From Flavimobilis massiliensis (GTDB taxonomy: Bacteria; Actinomycetota; Actinomycetes; Actinomycetales; Cellulomonadaceae): a stretch of DNA of 64,000 nt. The position numbers and the translations under genes are program-made. Shown here piece by piece: positions 24,178 through 33,455 of the stretch. Where the stretch lies: NCBI RefSeq assembly GCF_900240335.1, contig NZ_LT964979.1:2418001-2482000 (forward strand), in the 5' to 3' direction. The notes beneath the pieces are model-generated. The model was not told the origin of the DNA. It searched no databases and saw nothing but the letters and a program-made list of their open reading frames with translations. Within the stretch, counting starts at the first letter, position 1; every line of letters starts with the position of its first letter.

Positions 24178-27003
24178 ATGTCGTCAGGTCGCAAGCTCGT
24201 CATCGTGGAGTCGCCCGCCAAGGCGCGCACGATCGCGTCGTACCTCGGTGACGGGTACGAGGTCGAGGCGAGCGTCGGCCACATCCGCGACCTCCCTCAG
24301 CCCTCCGAGCTCCCCGCAGACATGAAGAAGGGCCCCTTCGGCAAGTTCGCCGTCGACGTCGAGAACGGCTTCACGCCGTACTACGAGGTCTACGGCGACA
24401 AGAAGAAGAAGGTCGCCGAGCTCAAGCGGCTCCTCAAGGACGCCGACGAGCTCTACCTCGCCACTGATGAGGACCGCGAGGGCGAGGCCATTGCGTGGCA
24501 CCTCCTCGAGGCGCTGCGCCCCAAGGTGCCCGTCAAGCGCATGGTGTTCCACGAGATCACCCGCGAGGCCATCGAGCGCGCCCTGCAAAACACGCGCGAC
24601 CTCGACGACCGCCTCGTCGACGCGCAGGAGACCCGCCGCATCCTCGACCGCCTCTACGGCTACGAGGTCTCGCCCGTCCTGTGGCGCAAGGTCCGCCAGG
24701 GCCTGTCCGCCGGCCGCGTGCAGTCCGTCGCGACGCGCCTCGTTGTTGAGCGCGAGCGTGAGCGCATGGCGTTCGTCAACGCCGAGTACTGGGACGTCAC
24801 CGGCGAGTTCACGACCGCCGGCGGCGACCAGTGGTTCTCCGCGCGCCTCACGGGCCTCGACGGCGCGAAGGTCGCCTCGGGCCGCGACTTCACCGACCGT
24901 GGCGAGCTCAAGGGCTCGGGCGTCGTCCACCTCGACGAGGCCGCCGCACGCTCCGTCGTCGCCGCCGCCGAGGACGGGACCACGACCGTCCGCAGCCTCG
25001 AGACCAAGCCGTACACGCGCCGCCCCGCGGCGCCGTTCACGACCTCGACCCTCCAGCAGGAGGCGTCGCGCAAGCTCCGCATGAGCGCGCGCCAGACCAT
25101 GCGCACCGCACAGTCGCTCTACGAGAACGGCTACATCACGTACATGCGTACGGACTCGCCCGCGCTGTCGACGCAGGCGATCGACGCCGCGCGTCGCCAG
25201 GCGGCCGAGCTCTACGGCGGCGACTTCGTGCCCGCCAAGCCGCGCATCTACACGTCGAAGGCCAAGGGTGCGCAGGAGGCCCACGAGGCCATCCGCCCCG
25301 CAGGCGACGAGTTCCGCACGCCGCAGCAGGTCGCGACCGAGCTCTCGGGCGACCAGCTCAAGCTGTACGACCTCATCTGGAAGCGCACCGTCGCCTCCCA
25401 GATGGGTGACGCTCGCGGGTCGACCGCGTCCGTGCGCCTCGGCGTCACGGGTACGCGGCCCGACGGCACGGCGCTCGACGCAGTGTTCTCCGCGTCCGGC
25501 ACCGTCATCACCTTCCGTGGCTTCCTCGCGGCGTATGAGGAGGGGCGCGACACCGAGCGCTACGACTCCGACGACGCCGAGGGCTCACGCCTGCCGACGA
25601 TGACCGAAGGCGACGCGATGGACGCGCGCGAGCTCGCGGCCGCCGGGCACTCGACGACCCCGCCCCCGCGCTACACCGAGGCGAGCCTCGTCAAGGCGCT
25701 CGAGGAGCGCGGCATCGGCCGCCCGTCGACGTACGCGTCGACGATCTCGACGATCCTCGACCGCGGCTACGTCCTTGCTCGCGGGCAGGCGCTCGTGCCG
25801 TCGTGGCTCGCGTTCGCCGTCGTACGACTGCTCGAGGAGCACTTCCCGAAGCTCGTCGACTACGACTTCACGGCCGCGATGGAGGCCGACCTCGACGAGA
25901 TCGCGGCCGGCGAGCGCGACCGCACCGCGTGGCTGTCGCAGTTCTACTACGGCTCCGAGGCCGGCCCTGCCGACGGCGGGCTGCACGGGCTCGTCGAGAA
26001 CCTTGGCGACATCGACGCGCGCGACATCAACTCCGTGCCGATCGGTGACGGCATCACGCTGCGCGTCGGCCGTTACGGTCCGTACATCGAGGACCTTTCG
26101 GTCGAGGTCGCGGAGGGTGAGACCCCGCCGCGTGCCTCCGTGCCGGACGACGTCGCGCCGGACGAGCTCACGCCCGAGCGTGCGCGGGAGCTGCTCGCGA
26201 CGCAGGCGGAGGGCGACAACGTCCTTGGTCAGGACCCGGTGACGGGCCACGACATCGTCGCGAAGAACGGCCGCTACGGGCCGTACGTCACCGAGGTGCT
26301 GCCCGAGCCCGAGCTCGACGAGGGCCTGTCGGCGGCCGCACGCAAGCGTGCGCTCGCCGCGCTGCCCAAGCCGCGCACCGGGTCGCTCTTCAAGTCGATG
26401 TCGCTCGCGACGGTGACGCTCGAGGAAGCGCTGCAGCTGCTGTCGCTGCCGCGCGTCGTCGGCGTCGACCCGGAGTCGGGCGACGAGATCACCGCACAGA
26501 ACGGCCGCTACGGGCCGTACCTCAAGAAGGGCACGGACTCGCGGACTCTTCCGAGCGAGGAGCAGCTGCTGACGATCACGCTCGAGGAGGCGCTCGCGAT
26601 CTACGCGCAGCCCAAGCGTGGCCGCGGGGCGACGGCGTCCGCGCCGCTGCGGGAGCTCGGTGAGGACCCGACGAGCGGCAAGCCGATCGTCATCAAGGAC
26701 GGCCGCTTCGGTCCGTACGTCACCGACGGCGAGACGAACCGCACGCTGCCGAAGGATGCGTCGATCGAGTCGGTGACGTTCGAGCAGGCGGTCGAGCTCC
26801 TCGCGATCAAGCGCGCGGCAGGCCCGGCGAAGAAGCGCACGACGGCCAAGAAGCCGGCAGCGAAGAAGCCGGCGGCCAAGTCGACGGCGGCGAAGACTAC
26901 TGCGGCAAAGGCAACTGCAGCGAAGAAGCCGGCGACGAAGTCGACGGCGACGAAGTCCGCTGCCGCCAAGAAGCCCGCGACGAAGAAGCCGGCAGCCGAC
27001 TGA
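24178..27003 (+). CDS. topA: DNA topoisomerase I
   Basis: A 941-residue type IA topoisomerase that relaxes negative supercoils. The Toprim domain starts at once (KLVIVESPAKARTIASYL; ATDEDREGEAIAWHL carries the metal-binding acids). The catalytic tyrosine is Y322 in YITYMRTDSP. The C-terminal half has four repeats of the actinobacterial type (GRYGPYIEDLS, GRYGPYVTEV, GRYGPYLKKG, GRFGPYVTDG). The last 60 residues are a Lys/Ala tail (AAKKPAAKSTAAK) that binds DNA. The ATG at 24178 is preferred over the GTG directly before it. There are no cysteines of a zinc ribbon, as usual in this phylum. Confidence 0.97.
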   Translation: MSSGRKLVIVESPAKARTIASYLGDGYEVEASVGHIRDLPQPSELPADMKKGPFGKFAVDVENGFTPYYEVYGDKKKKVAELKRLLKDADELYLATDEDREGEAIAWHLLEALRPKVPVKRMVFHEITREAIERALQNTRDLDDRLVDAQETRRILDRLYGYEVSPVLWRKVRQGLSAGRVQSVATRLVVERERERMAFVNAEYWDVTGEFTTAGGDQWFSARLTGLDGAKVASGRDFTDRGELKGSGVVHLDEAAARSVVAAAEDGTTTVRSLETKPYTRRPAAPFTTSTLQQEASRKLRMSARQTMRTAQSLYENGYITYMRTDSPALSTQAIDAARRQAAELYGGDFVPAKPRIYTSKAKGAQEAHEAIRPAGDEFRTPQQVATELSGDQLKLYDLIWKRTVASQMGDARGSTASVRLGVTGTRPDGTALDAVFSASGTVITFRGFLAAYEEGRDTERYDSDDAEGSRLPTMTEGDAMDARELAAAGHSTTPPPRYTEASLVKALEERGIGRPSTYASTISTILDRGYVLARGQALVPSWLAFAVVRLLEEHFPKLVDYDFTAAMEADLDEIAAGERDRTAWLSQFYYGSEAGPADGGLHGLVENLGDIDARDINSVPIGDGITLRVGRYGPYIEDLSVEVAEGETPPRASVPDDVAPDELTPERARELLATQAEGDNVLGQDPVTGHDIVAKNGRYGPYVTEVLPEPELDEGLSAAARKRALAALPKPRTGSLFKSMSLATVTLEEALQLLSLPRVVGVDPESGDEITAQNGRYGPYLKKGTDSRTLPSEEQLLTITLEEALAIYAQPKRGRGATASAPLRELGEDPTSGKPIVIKDGRFGPYVTDGETNRTLPKDASIESVTFEQAVELLAIKRAAGPAKKRTTAKKPAAKKPAAKSTAAKTTAAKATAAKKPATKSTATKSAAAKKPATKKPAAD

Positions 27004-27029
27004 CCCCTGCGACCCACCCTCCCGTTGTT

Positions 27030-27074
27030 CCGATAGCCGATCCGACCACTTCACGTGTTCGGATCGGCTATCGG
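27030..27074. repeat. GATAGCCGATC palindrome, copy 1
   Basis: Perfect 16-bp arms (CCGATAGCCGATCCGA) around 13 bases, 27 bases after topA. It can act as the topA terminator. It belongs to a family repeated at 27122, 27196, 28554, 28619, 41207 and 41290. Confidence 0.85.
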
Positions 27075-27121
27075 CTTCGTCTGCCATGAGGTGGCTCCCT
27101 GTCGATGAGGTGGCTCCCTGT

Positions 27122-27164
27122 CGATAGCGGATCCTGACACGATCCGTGTCCGGATCCGCTATCG
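27122..27164. repeat. GATAGCGGATCC palindrome, copy 2
   Basis: CGATAGCGGATCC (27122-27134) mirrored at 27152-27164. Directly upstream, GAGGTGGCTCCCTGTCGAT occurs twice (27088 and 27107), a small direct duplication. Confidence 0.8.
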
Positions 27165-27195
27165 AACGTCTTCGGGGCGTGGAGGCTCCGAGCTG

Positions 27196-27238
27196 GATAG
27201 TCGATCCGGACACGTAGTGCGCACCGATCCGCTATCGG
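27196..27238. repeat. GATAGCCGATC palindrome, copy 3 (imperfect)
   Basis: GATAGTCGATCCG and CGATCCGCTATC face each other with one or two mismatches, around about 17 bases. It is a decayed member of the same family. Confidence 0.65.
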
Positions 27239-27310
27239 GCGGTCTTGCGAACGCGATCAGGGAGTGGCTGGACGGTGGCCGGCGGGGCTCCCGGGCGCGC
27301 CATGATCGTG

Positions 27311-27450
27311 CGGATCGGCATTCGGCGCATGCGAAGGGTGTGGATGGGCTATCGGCGCATGCAATAGACGTGGATCGACTATCGACGAGTGCGTTGAATG
27401 TGGATGGGCTATCGGCGCATGCGATGGGCGTGGATGGGCTATCGACGTGC
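27311..27450 (+). repeat. 30-bp tandem repeat, five copies
   Basis: Units start at 27311, 27341, 27371, 27401 and 27431, an exact 30-base period. The consensus is built from TGGATGGGCTATCGGCGCATG plus nine more variable bases. The core GGCTATCG is the half-site of the neighbouring palindromes, all in one orientation here. The last copy supplies the TAG stop of the DUF559 gene on the other strand. The rest of the topA-DUF559 gap (27239-27310) shows nothing. Confidence 0.85.
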
Positions 27451-28362
27451 ACGGAGCGTTGCGAGCGTCGTGCCGACCGTCGAGACGAAGCGGTCCGGCT
27501 CGTAGAGCACCACGCGGGCGGGGAAGCGGAGGACGGTCCTGCCCGACGCGTGCATGCGGTTGTCGCGCTCTCGGTCCTCGTCCGAACGATGCTCGTGCGC
27601 CGCACGTCCATCGATCTCGACGTCGAGCTGGACGTCGTCGAAGAAGATGTCGGCTCGGCCGACGACCCCGATGCGGTCCCGCACCTGGACATTGGCGTGC
27701 CAGCCAGTGATGCCCGCGGCCCTGAGCGCGTCGTGGCCCTTGCGTTCGGCGACGCTGAACGCACCGTTGACGGTCGCCTCGAGAAGTCGCCTCAACTGGC
27801 GGTTTCCGACGAGCCCCGGAAGCTCGAGGAGCGCGCGCTCGATCCCGTCGCGGTCGAACTCGTCACGCGCGGCGAGCCACGCGGACAGGTCGAGCGCGCT
27901 GTCGAACGGTAGCCATGCGAGTGCGTCGCGCCACGCGCGTTCGCGGTGTGTGGTGAGCGCGGGCGCGCCTCCGAACGTCCCGACGTGTTCGATCTCCCAC
28001 GGCGCGAGGGGGACCCGGTGCGGCTTGATGCGGTCGCGGATGCCGTCGCCGAGCTGGTCGGTCCAGATGTCGACGCGTTCGAGCTGCGGGACGGGCGCGC
28101 CGTGCCATGCTGCGGCGGCGGGTCCCATGACGATCGAGCCGGGACGGTGGACCCACGTCGCAATGATCGGCGCGGTGGGCATCTGACGGGACGTCGCGCT
28201 CACGAGGCCGCGTGCAGGGAGCGGGATCCACGCGCCGGAGGCGATGCGATAGCTGACCTGCCGGGTGGTGTACCCGGCGGCGTGCGCCTGCGCGCGCGTG
28301 AAGACGCCTCGCTGGCGGCGGGCGATCTCGGGGACGTCGTCGGGTCGCAAGAGCGTCGGCAT
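27439..28362 (-). CDS. AbiEi-like N-terminus fused to DUF559 (Vsr-like nuclease fold) protein
   Basis: A 307-residue protein. Residues 1-60 look like the winged-helix start of type IV antitoxins (EIARRQRGVFTRAQAHAAGYTTRQVSYRIASGAW). The C-terminus matches DUF559, a domain of the Vsr/very-short-patch nuclease fold (FFDDVQLDVEIDGRAAHEHRSDEDRERDNRM, then TVLRFPARVVLYEPD), with the acidic residues of that fold kept. Such genes are common and variable in actinobacteria; function is not established, though a nuclease or defence role is often proposed. No toxin partner is adjacent. The stop codon lies inside the 30-bp repeat array and palindromes flank both sides. Confidence 0.8.
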   Translation of the reverse strand: MPTLLRPDDVPEIARRQRGVFTRAQAHAAGYTTRQVSYRIASGAWIPLPARGLVSATSRQMPTAPIIATWVHRPGSIVMGPAAAAWHGAPVPQLERVDIWTDQLGDGIRDRIKPHRVPLAPWEIEHVGTFGGAPALTTHRERAWRDALAWLPFDSALDLSAWLAARDEFDRDGIERALLELPGLVGNRQLRRLLEATVNGAFSVAERKGHDALRAAGITGWHANVQVRDRIGVVGRADIFFDDVQLDVEIDGRAAHEHRSDEDRERDNRMHASGRTVLRFPARVVLYEPDRFVSTVGTTLATLRARR

Positions 28363-28553
28363 GGGGAGATCGTCGTCGTCCGGAGCGCCGCCTGCCGCGT
28401 GAGCCGCTCAACCTGTGAACGGCGAGGCGATTCCGATGACTGTGGTCAGCCGTGCCGGGGCGGCTGCAGACCGATGCTCGCGTCGCGTCGTCACCGCGCG
28501 TGGACCGCGTTTCCGGGGGAGTAGCCCGGGAAGGCCCCGGCCGGCGCATGCTC

Positions 28554-28594
28554 GATAGCGGGTTCGTACGCCAGACATGTGCGAATCGGCTATC
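28554..28594. repeat. GATAGCCGATC palindrome, copy 4 (imperfect)
   Basis: GATAGCGGGTTCG faces CGAATCGGCTATC across about 15 bases. It lies in the 417-base gap between the DUF559 start and the ABC permease end, which holds no gene. Confidence 0.65.
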
Positions 28595-28618
28595 CGGCAC
28601 TTGAGGCTTCCCAAGCAC

Positions 28619-28673
28619 GTGGCTCGATAGCCGATCGGCGCACGTGAAGCGCATCGATCGGCTATCGAGCCAC
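28619..28673. repeat. GATAGCCGATC palindrome, copy 5
   Basis: Perfect 19-bp arms (GTGGCTCGATAGCCGATCG at 28619-28637, complement at 28655-28673) around 17 bases. Confidence 0.88.
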
Positions 28674-28707
28674 CTAGGGCGAGCCATGAAGGGACGGGAG
28701 GGGAGTC

Positions 28708-28759
28708 GACGGATTGATGGCTTCCCCCCATCGCATGGGGGGGAAGCCATCAATCCGTC
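28708..28759. terminator. Long hairpin ending the ABC exporter operon
   Basis: A 24-base arm (from GACGGATTGATGGCTTCC at 28708) and its complement ending at 28759, with a three-base loop and one extra G on the right. It lies 20 bases after the permease stop codon (minus strand) and is the likely terminator. Confidence 0.8.
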
Positions 28760-28779
28760 AGGAGAGGGGTGGTAGGCCG

Positions 28780-31398
28780 CTACTCCGACGCCAGGCCCTC
28801 GAGGACCGGGACCCGCGACGCACGGACCGCCGGCCACACCGCCGCCCCCACCCCGACGACCGCCGCGAGCCCCACGAGCACCCCGAGCGAGCCCCACGGG
28901 ACGACGAGCGACTGCAGCCCCATGTCCGCCATGACCGTCGGCAGGGCGCTCGCAACGCCGATGCCCACGGCGATACCAAGCGCCGTCCCGAACACCGCCG
29001 TGAGCACCGCCTCGATCCCGATGACGCTCGACAGCTGGAGCCGCCCAAGTCCGACGGCCCGCAGCAGCGAGATCTCCCGACGCCGCTCGACGACCGACAG
29101 CGCGAGCGTGTTGACGATGCCGAGCACCGCGATGAGGATGCTCAACCCCAGCATCGCGTAGACGACCGCGAGCATCTGGTTGACCTGGTCCGCGAGCGAG
29201 CTCGCGAACTCCTCGGCGTCTTCGACGGACAGCGCGCCGTACGCCGAGACTGTCGCAGCGACCGCGGCCTTCGTGTCCGCGACCGTGGTGCCCGGTGCGG
29301 CGTCGACGAACACGACGTCGGTCTCGTGCGTGCCGGTGGCGCTGGCCGTCGCGAGGACACCGTCGGGCACGAACGTCAGCGTGCCGAACGCGGCCGAGCT
29401 CGCGATGCCGCCGACGCGCAGCGTCACGCTGCCCGGGTCGCCCGCGACGGGTGCGAGCCCCGGCCCGAACGTCACCTGGTCGCCGACCTTCCATCCGGCG
29501 GCCTTCGCCTTGGCCTCGAGGACGAGGAGCTCGCCGTGCGCGGTCGCGTCGAGGTCGCCGTCGACGAGGTGGAGCTCGACCGCGTTCGTCCGGAGCGACG
29601 CGGGTGCCTCGGCGATCAAGTCGGCTCCGTCGACACCGGCGAACGTCGTGAGCGCCGACGTCACGGGGTAGGTGGCGCCGACCTCGGGGAGGGCGTCGAT
29701 CGCGCTGACGGCGCCGTCGGGGATGCTCGGGTAGCCGGAGACGATGAGGTCGGCCTTGAGGTCGGACGTCACGACGTCGCGCAGGGAGGCCTGTGCGGAC
29801 GCGGCGAGCACTGCCGACGCGGAGACGAGCACCATGCCGATGGTGAGTGCGCCCGCGGTCGCGGCGGTGCGGCGCGGCTGGCGCACAACGGTGCCGCGGG
29901 CGAGGGCGCCGAGCGGCTTCGCCAGGACGACGGACGGCCACGCGAGCACCGTGATGACGGGCTTCGCGAGGAGCGGTGCGAGGACGAGCGTCCCGACGAC
30001 GAGCGTGAACGCGCCGAGGGCGACGAGCATCGCGGCGACGTCCGCGCCGTCGCCGGCGGCGACGTCGAGCATCGACTCCCAGCGTTCTGCGGAGACCTGG
30101 GTCGCGGCGACGAGCGCGCCGACGCCGAGTGCCACGGTGACGCCGCCGAGGATGCCGCGGATGCGCAGCCCACGCTCGGTGGGCATGTCGTCGCGCATGG
30201 CTTCGACGGGGGCGACGAGCGCGGCCCGTCGTGCCGGGAGCAGGGCTCCGAGAACGGAGACGACGATGCCGATCGTCAGCGAGAGGACGACGGTCTGCAG
30301 GTCGGGTGCGACGGAGCCGCCGAGCGGCGTCCCGGTCGCCTCGATGAGTGCGCCGACGCCTGCGCCGAGCGCGGTGCCGAGCCCGATGCCGACGATCGAG
30401 CCGACGACTCCGACGACGAGCGCCTGGACGAGGACGGAGCCCAGGACCTGGCCGGGCGAGGCGCCGAGCGCGCGGAGCAGCGCGAGCTCGCGTCGGCGTT
30501 GGCGGACCTGCATGGAGAAGGCGTTGGCGATGAGGAACGTCGCGACTGCGAGCGAGACTCCTGCGAAGCCGAGCAGGAAGATCTGCATGAAGCCGATCAT
30601 GCCGTCCATGCCGTCGCGGACCTCGGCGCGCAGGGTGTCGCCGGTGACGGCCTCGGCGGCGGACGCCCCGGGGGCGTCTGACGCGGCGAGCGCGGCGGCG
30701 ACGGCGTCGCGCAGTGCTGTCTGGCTCACGCCGTCGGCGGCCTCGATCGCGATCTGGGGGACGGTGCCGTCGGGCGCGAACGCTGCGAGCGCGGTGTCGG
30801 GCGCGAACCCGACGATGAGCGCGCCGGCGAGCTGGCCGTCGACCTGGCTCACGCCGGTGACGGTGACGTCACGGACCTGGCCGTCGACGACGACGGTGGT
30901 CGTGTCGCCGGTCGTGAGGCCGGCGCTCTTCGCGGTGCGGGACTCGAGCGCGATCTCGTCGGGCTGGGTGGGGACGCGCCCGGAGAGGTAGGGGTAGCGA
31001 GCGTCGTCGGCGTAGAACGCCATGCCGAGGGTGGGAGCGCCGCCGGTCGTCACGACGGTGCCGTCGGCTCCGAAGAGGACGACCATGCCTGACGGCTCGG
31101 GGCGGGCGTGCGCGACGCCGCGGGCGGTCGCGACGACGTCGGCGAGGGTTGCGGGCACGTTCTCGTGGACGGTGGCGGTGCCGCCCATGATCGGGTCGGT
31201 CCCGACGGTCTCGGAGCTGCCGCGGACGTAGGCGTCGCCCGCGGCGGACGTCGCGATGACGTCGTCGATCGTGTCGGTGAGCAGACCTCGGTAGCTGAAC
31301 GTGCCGGCGACGAACGCGACGCCGAGCGCGACGGCGAGGACGGCGAGCGCGGTGCGGCCGAGGTGCGCACGGATGTCGCGCAGGGCGATCCGCCTCAT
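28780..31398 (-). CDS. ABC transporter permease, MacB/FtsX-like with two core domains
   Basis: An 872-residue permease. One membrane helix near residue 20 is followed by a large extracytoplasmic domain, three helices (FAGVSLAVATFLIANAF start), a middle part with further helices, a second ectodomain and three final helices (MLGLSILIAVLGIVNTLAL ... WGSLGVLVGLAAVVGVGAAVWPAVRASR). Each core shows the FtsX signature after the helix (QRRRELALLRALGAS; ERRREISLLRAVGLG). Such systems expel lipids, peptides or antibiotics. The ATG overlaps the stop of the ATPase gene (ATGA), so they are co-translated. Confidence 0.93.
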   Translation of the reverse strand: MRRIALRDIRAHLGRTALAVLAVALGVAFVAGTFSYRGLLTDTIDDVIATSAAGDAYVRGSSETVGTDPIMGGTATVHENVPATLADVVATARGVAHARPEPSGMVVLFGADGTVVTTGGAPTLGMAFYADDARYPYLSGRVPTQPDEIALESRTAKSAGLTTGDTTTVVVDGQVRDVTVTGVSQVDGQLAGALIVGFAPDTALAAFAPDGTVPQIAIEAADGVSQTALRDAVAAALAASDAPGASAAEAVTGDTLRAEVRDGMDGMIGFMQIFLLGFAGVSLAVATFLIANAFSMQVRQRRRELALLRALGASPGQVLGSVLVQALVVGVVGSIVGIGLGTALGAGVGALIEATGTPLGGSVAPDLQTVVLSLTIGIVVSVLGALLPARRAALVAPVEAMRDDMPTERGLRIRGILGGVTVALGVGALVAATQVSAERWESMLDVAAGDGADVAAMLVALGAFTLVVGTLVLAPLLAKPVITVLAWPSVVLAKPLGALARGTVVRQPRRTAATAGALTIGMVLVSASAVLAASAQASLRDVVTSDLKADLIVSGYPSIPDGAVSAIDALPEVGATYPVTSALTTFAGVDGADLIAEAPASLRTNAVELHLVDGDLDATAHGELLVLEAKAKAAGWKVGDQVTFGPGLAPVAGDPGSVTLRVGGIASSAAFGTLTFVPDGVLATASATGTHETDVVFVDAAPGTTVADTKAAVAATVSAYGALSVEDAEEFASSLADQVNQMLAVVYAMLGLSILIAVLGIVNTLALSVVERRREISLLRAVGLGRLQLSSVIGIEAVLTAVFGTALGIAVGIGVASALPTVMADMGLQSLVVPWGSLGVLVGLAAVVGVGAAVWPAVRASRVPVLEGLASE

Positions 31399-32207
31399 GC
31401 GGTCACCGCCGCGGGGCTCGTGCCGGCGGTGAGCGCGCCGAGGCGCTCGAGGACCGTCTCGGCGGTGGGGTTCTCGAGGACGTCGGCGAGGCGGCCGTCG
31501 GCGAGGAAGAGGACGCGGTGTGCGTAGGAGGCGGCGCGCGGGTCGTGGGTCACCATCGCGACTGTCTGCCCGAGCTCGTCGACGGAGCGGCGCAGGAACC
31601 CGAGGACCTCGCCGGCGGAGCGGGAGTCGAGGTTGCCGGTGGGCTCGTCGGCGAGGACGAGGGCGGGGCGTGTGACGAGTGCGCGGGCGCACGCGACGCG
31701 CTGCTGCTGGCCGCCGGAGAGCTCACCGGGGCGGTGGCTGAGTCGGTCGCGGAGGCCGACGGCCTCGACGACCTCGTCGAACCAGGCGCGGTCGACGCGC
31801 TCGCGGGCGATGTCGAGGGGGAGGGTGATGTTCTCCTCGGCGGTGAGCGTCGGGACGAGGTTGAACGACTGGAAGACGAAGCCGAGGCCCGTGCGGCGCA
31901 GCTGGGTGAGGTGGCGCTGGCGCATGCGGGTGACGTCCTGGTCGCCGACGACGACGGTTCCGGAGGTTGGGCGGTCGAGGCCTGCGAGGCAGTGCATGAG
32001 GGTCGACTTGCCGGAGCCGGACGGGCCCATGATCGCGGTGAGCCGACCTTCCTCGAGGTCGACGTCGACGTCGTCGAGCGCGGTGACGGCGGTCTCGCCG
32101 GTGCCGTACTCCTGGGTGAGGTTGCGGGCCCAGGCGCGGGCGACGCGCCCGACGGGGAGGATGCCGACGCCGGTGCGGCGGGGGGCGTGGGCGGTCGCGG
32201 TGGTCAT
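31395..32207 (-). CDS. ABC transporter ATP-binding protein (LolD/MacB type)
   Basis: A 270-residue ATPase with Walker A GPSGSGKST (residues 61-69), Q-loop FVFQSFNLVPTLTA, signature LSGGQQQRVACARAL and Walker B ALVLADEPTG, then the H-loop THD. It powers the two-core permease downstream. The ATG at 32207 has GAGGAG nine bases upstream. The N-terminal 30 residues extend beyond the usual domain. Upstream (minus strand) lies a CTTGACC -35-like element; no regulator is adjacent, unlike many such operons. Confidence 0.93.
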   Translation of the reverse strand: MTTATAHAPRRTGVGILPVGRVARAWARNLTQEYGTGETAVTALDDVDVDLEEGRLTAIMGPSGSGKSTLMHCLAGLDRPTSGTVVVGDQDVTRMRQRHLTQLRRTGLGFVFQSFNLVPTLTAEENITLPLDIARERVDRAWFDEVVEAVGLRDRLSHRPGELSGGQQQRVACARALVTRPALVLADEPTGNLDSRSAGEVLGFLRRSVDELGQTVAMVTHDPRAASYAHRVLFLADGRLADVLENPTAETVLERLGALTAGTSPAAVTA

Positions 32208-32379
32208 CGGGTGCTCCTCGTGCTGGTCAAGAGTGTCTCGTGTCACATGACGACTCTCTCGCAGTGCACGTACCGGGCGGCATCGGGTGAGTCCCTGGAC
32301 GGACCCTGGATGTGGGATGGGTGAAGTCCCTGAGTGGGGAACGGGACCGTCGTCATGGCGGACCGGTAGCGTTGCGCCC

Positions 32380-33414
32380 ATGAGCGACGTCGCCCTCCCT
32401 GGTCCTGTGCCCGTTTCCGTCCCTGATCCTGCGTCGGCGCCGCCGGTGCGGTGGGGGATCCTCGGTGCGGGAGCCATCGCGGGTTCGTTCGCGACGGCGG
32501 TCGCGTCGTCGACGCGCGCGCAGCTCGTCGCGGTGGGGTCGCGCGACCGTGTGCGTGGGGAGCGTTTCGCGACGGCGCACGGCATCCCGACGACGCACAT
32601 CGGGTACGACGCTCTCGTGGCCGACGATCACGTCGACGTCGTCTATGTGGCGACGCCGCACTCGGAGCACCGGGAGCATGCGCTGCTCGCGATCGAGGCG
32701 GGCAAGCACGTCCTCGTCGAGAAGGCGTTCACGCGCAACGTCGCGGAGGCGCGCGAGGTGTTCGACGCGGCGCGTGCGGCGGGCACGTTCGTCATGGAGG
32801 CGATGTGGACGCGGCACCTGCCGCATGTCGCGGCGCTGCGGCAGGTCGTCGCGTCGGGTGTCATCGGTGAGGTCGTCAACGTGTCGGCGGACCACGGTCA
32901 GCGGTTCGAGGAGGACCCGTCGCACCGGCTCTTCGCACCGGGGCTCGCGGGCGGTGCGCTGCTCGATCTTGGGGTGTACCCGGTGGCGTTCGCGCACGAC
33001 CTGCTGGGGGCGCCGTCGTCGGTGACGGCGGTCGGTGACCTCACGGGGACGGGGGTCGACGGTCAGGTGTCGATGGTCCTCGGGTACGAGGGCCGTGCGC
33101 AGGCGACGCTGTCGACGACGTTGTGGTCGCAGACGCCGACGGTCGCGATGATCTCGGGGACGTTGGGGCGGATCGAGGTGGCGGGGTCGTTCTACGCGCC
33201 GTCGTCGTTCCGGGTCTCGCTGCGTGACGGGACGTCGTGGGAGTACGTGCGTCCTGTGGCGCACGGACTGGCGTACGAGGCTGCGGAGGTCGCGCGGTGC
33301 GTGTCGGCGGGCCTCACGGAGTCGCCGCGGATGACGCGGCAGGACTCGCTCGACGTCATGGCGACGCTTGACGAGGTGCGTCGCCAGGTGGGCGTCGTCT
33401 ACCCGGGGGAGTGA
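32380..33414 (+). CDS. Gfo/Idh/MocA family oxidoreductase
   Basis: A 344-residue NAD(P)-dependent dehydrogenase. After about 25 extra residues comes the nucleotide-binding fold (GILGAGAIAGSFATAV), then the EK of the family (HVLVEKAFTRNVAEA) and the C-terminal substrate domain (LLDLGVYPVAFAHDLLGAP). Substrates are usually sugars or inositols; none can be named. ATG 32380 follows TAGCGT (32367-32372) by seven bases, so the transcript is leaderless; this rejects the in-frame codon at 32287. Confidence 0.88.
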   Translation: MSDVALPGPVPVSVPDPASAPPVRWGILGAGAIAGSFATAVASSTRAQLVAVGSRDRVRGERFATAHGIPTTHIGYDALVADDHVDVVYVATPHSEHREHALLAIEAGKHVLVEKAFTRNVAEAREVFDAARAAGTFVMEAMWTRHLPHVAALRQVVASGVIGEVVNVSADHGQRFEEDPSHRLFAPGLAGGALLDLGVYPVAFAHDLLGAPSSVTAVGDLTGTGVDGQVSMVLGYEGRAQATLSTTLWSQTPTVAMISGTLGRIEVAGSFYAPSSFRVSLRDGTSWEYVRPVAHGLAYEAAEVARCVSAGLTESPRMTRQDSLDVMATLDEVRRQVGVVYPGE

Positions 33415-33455
33415 GCGCGGGCCGGGGTGTCGGTGGCGCTCGGTAGGCTGGCGGG

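Noticed and set aside
27311..27450. CRISPR array
   Set aside because: The 30-bp units follow each other without unique spacers, and no cas genes are near.
27159..27912. Protein-coding gene across the 30-bp repeats
   Set aside because: Frames are open on both strands because the period is ten codons, but the translations are repeat-derived and conflict with the DUF559 gene.
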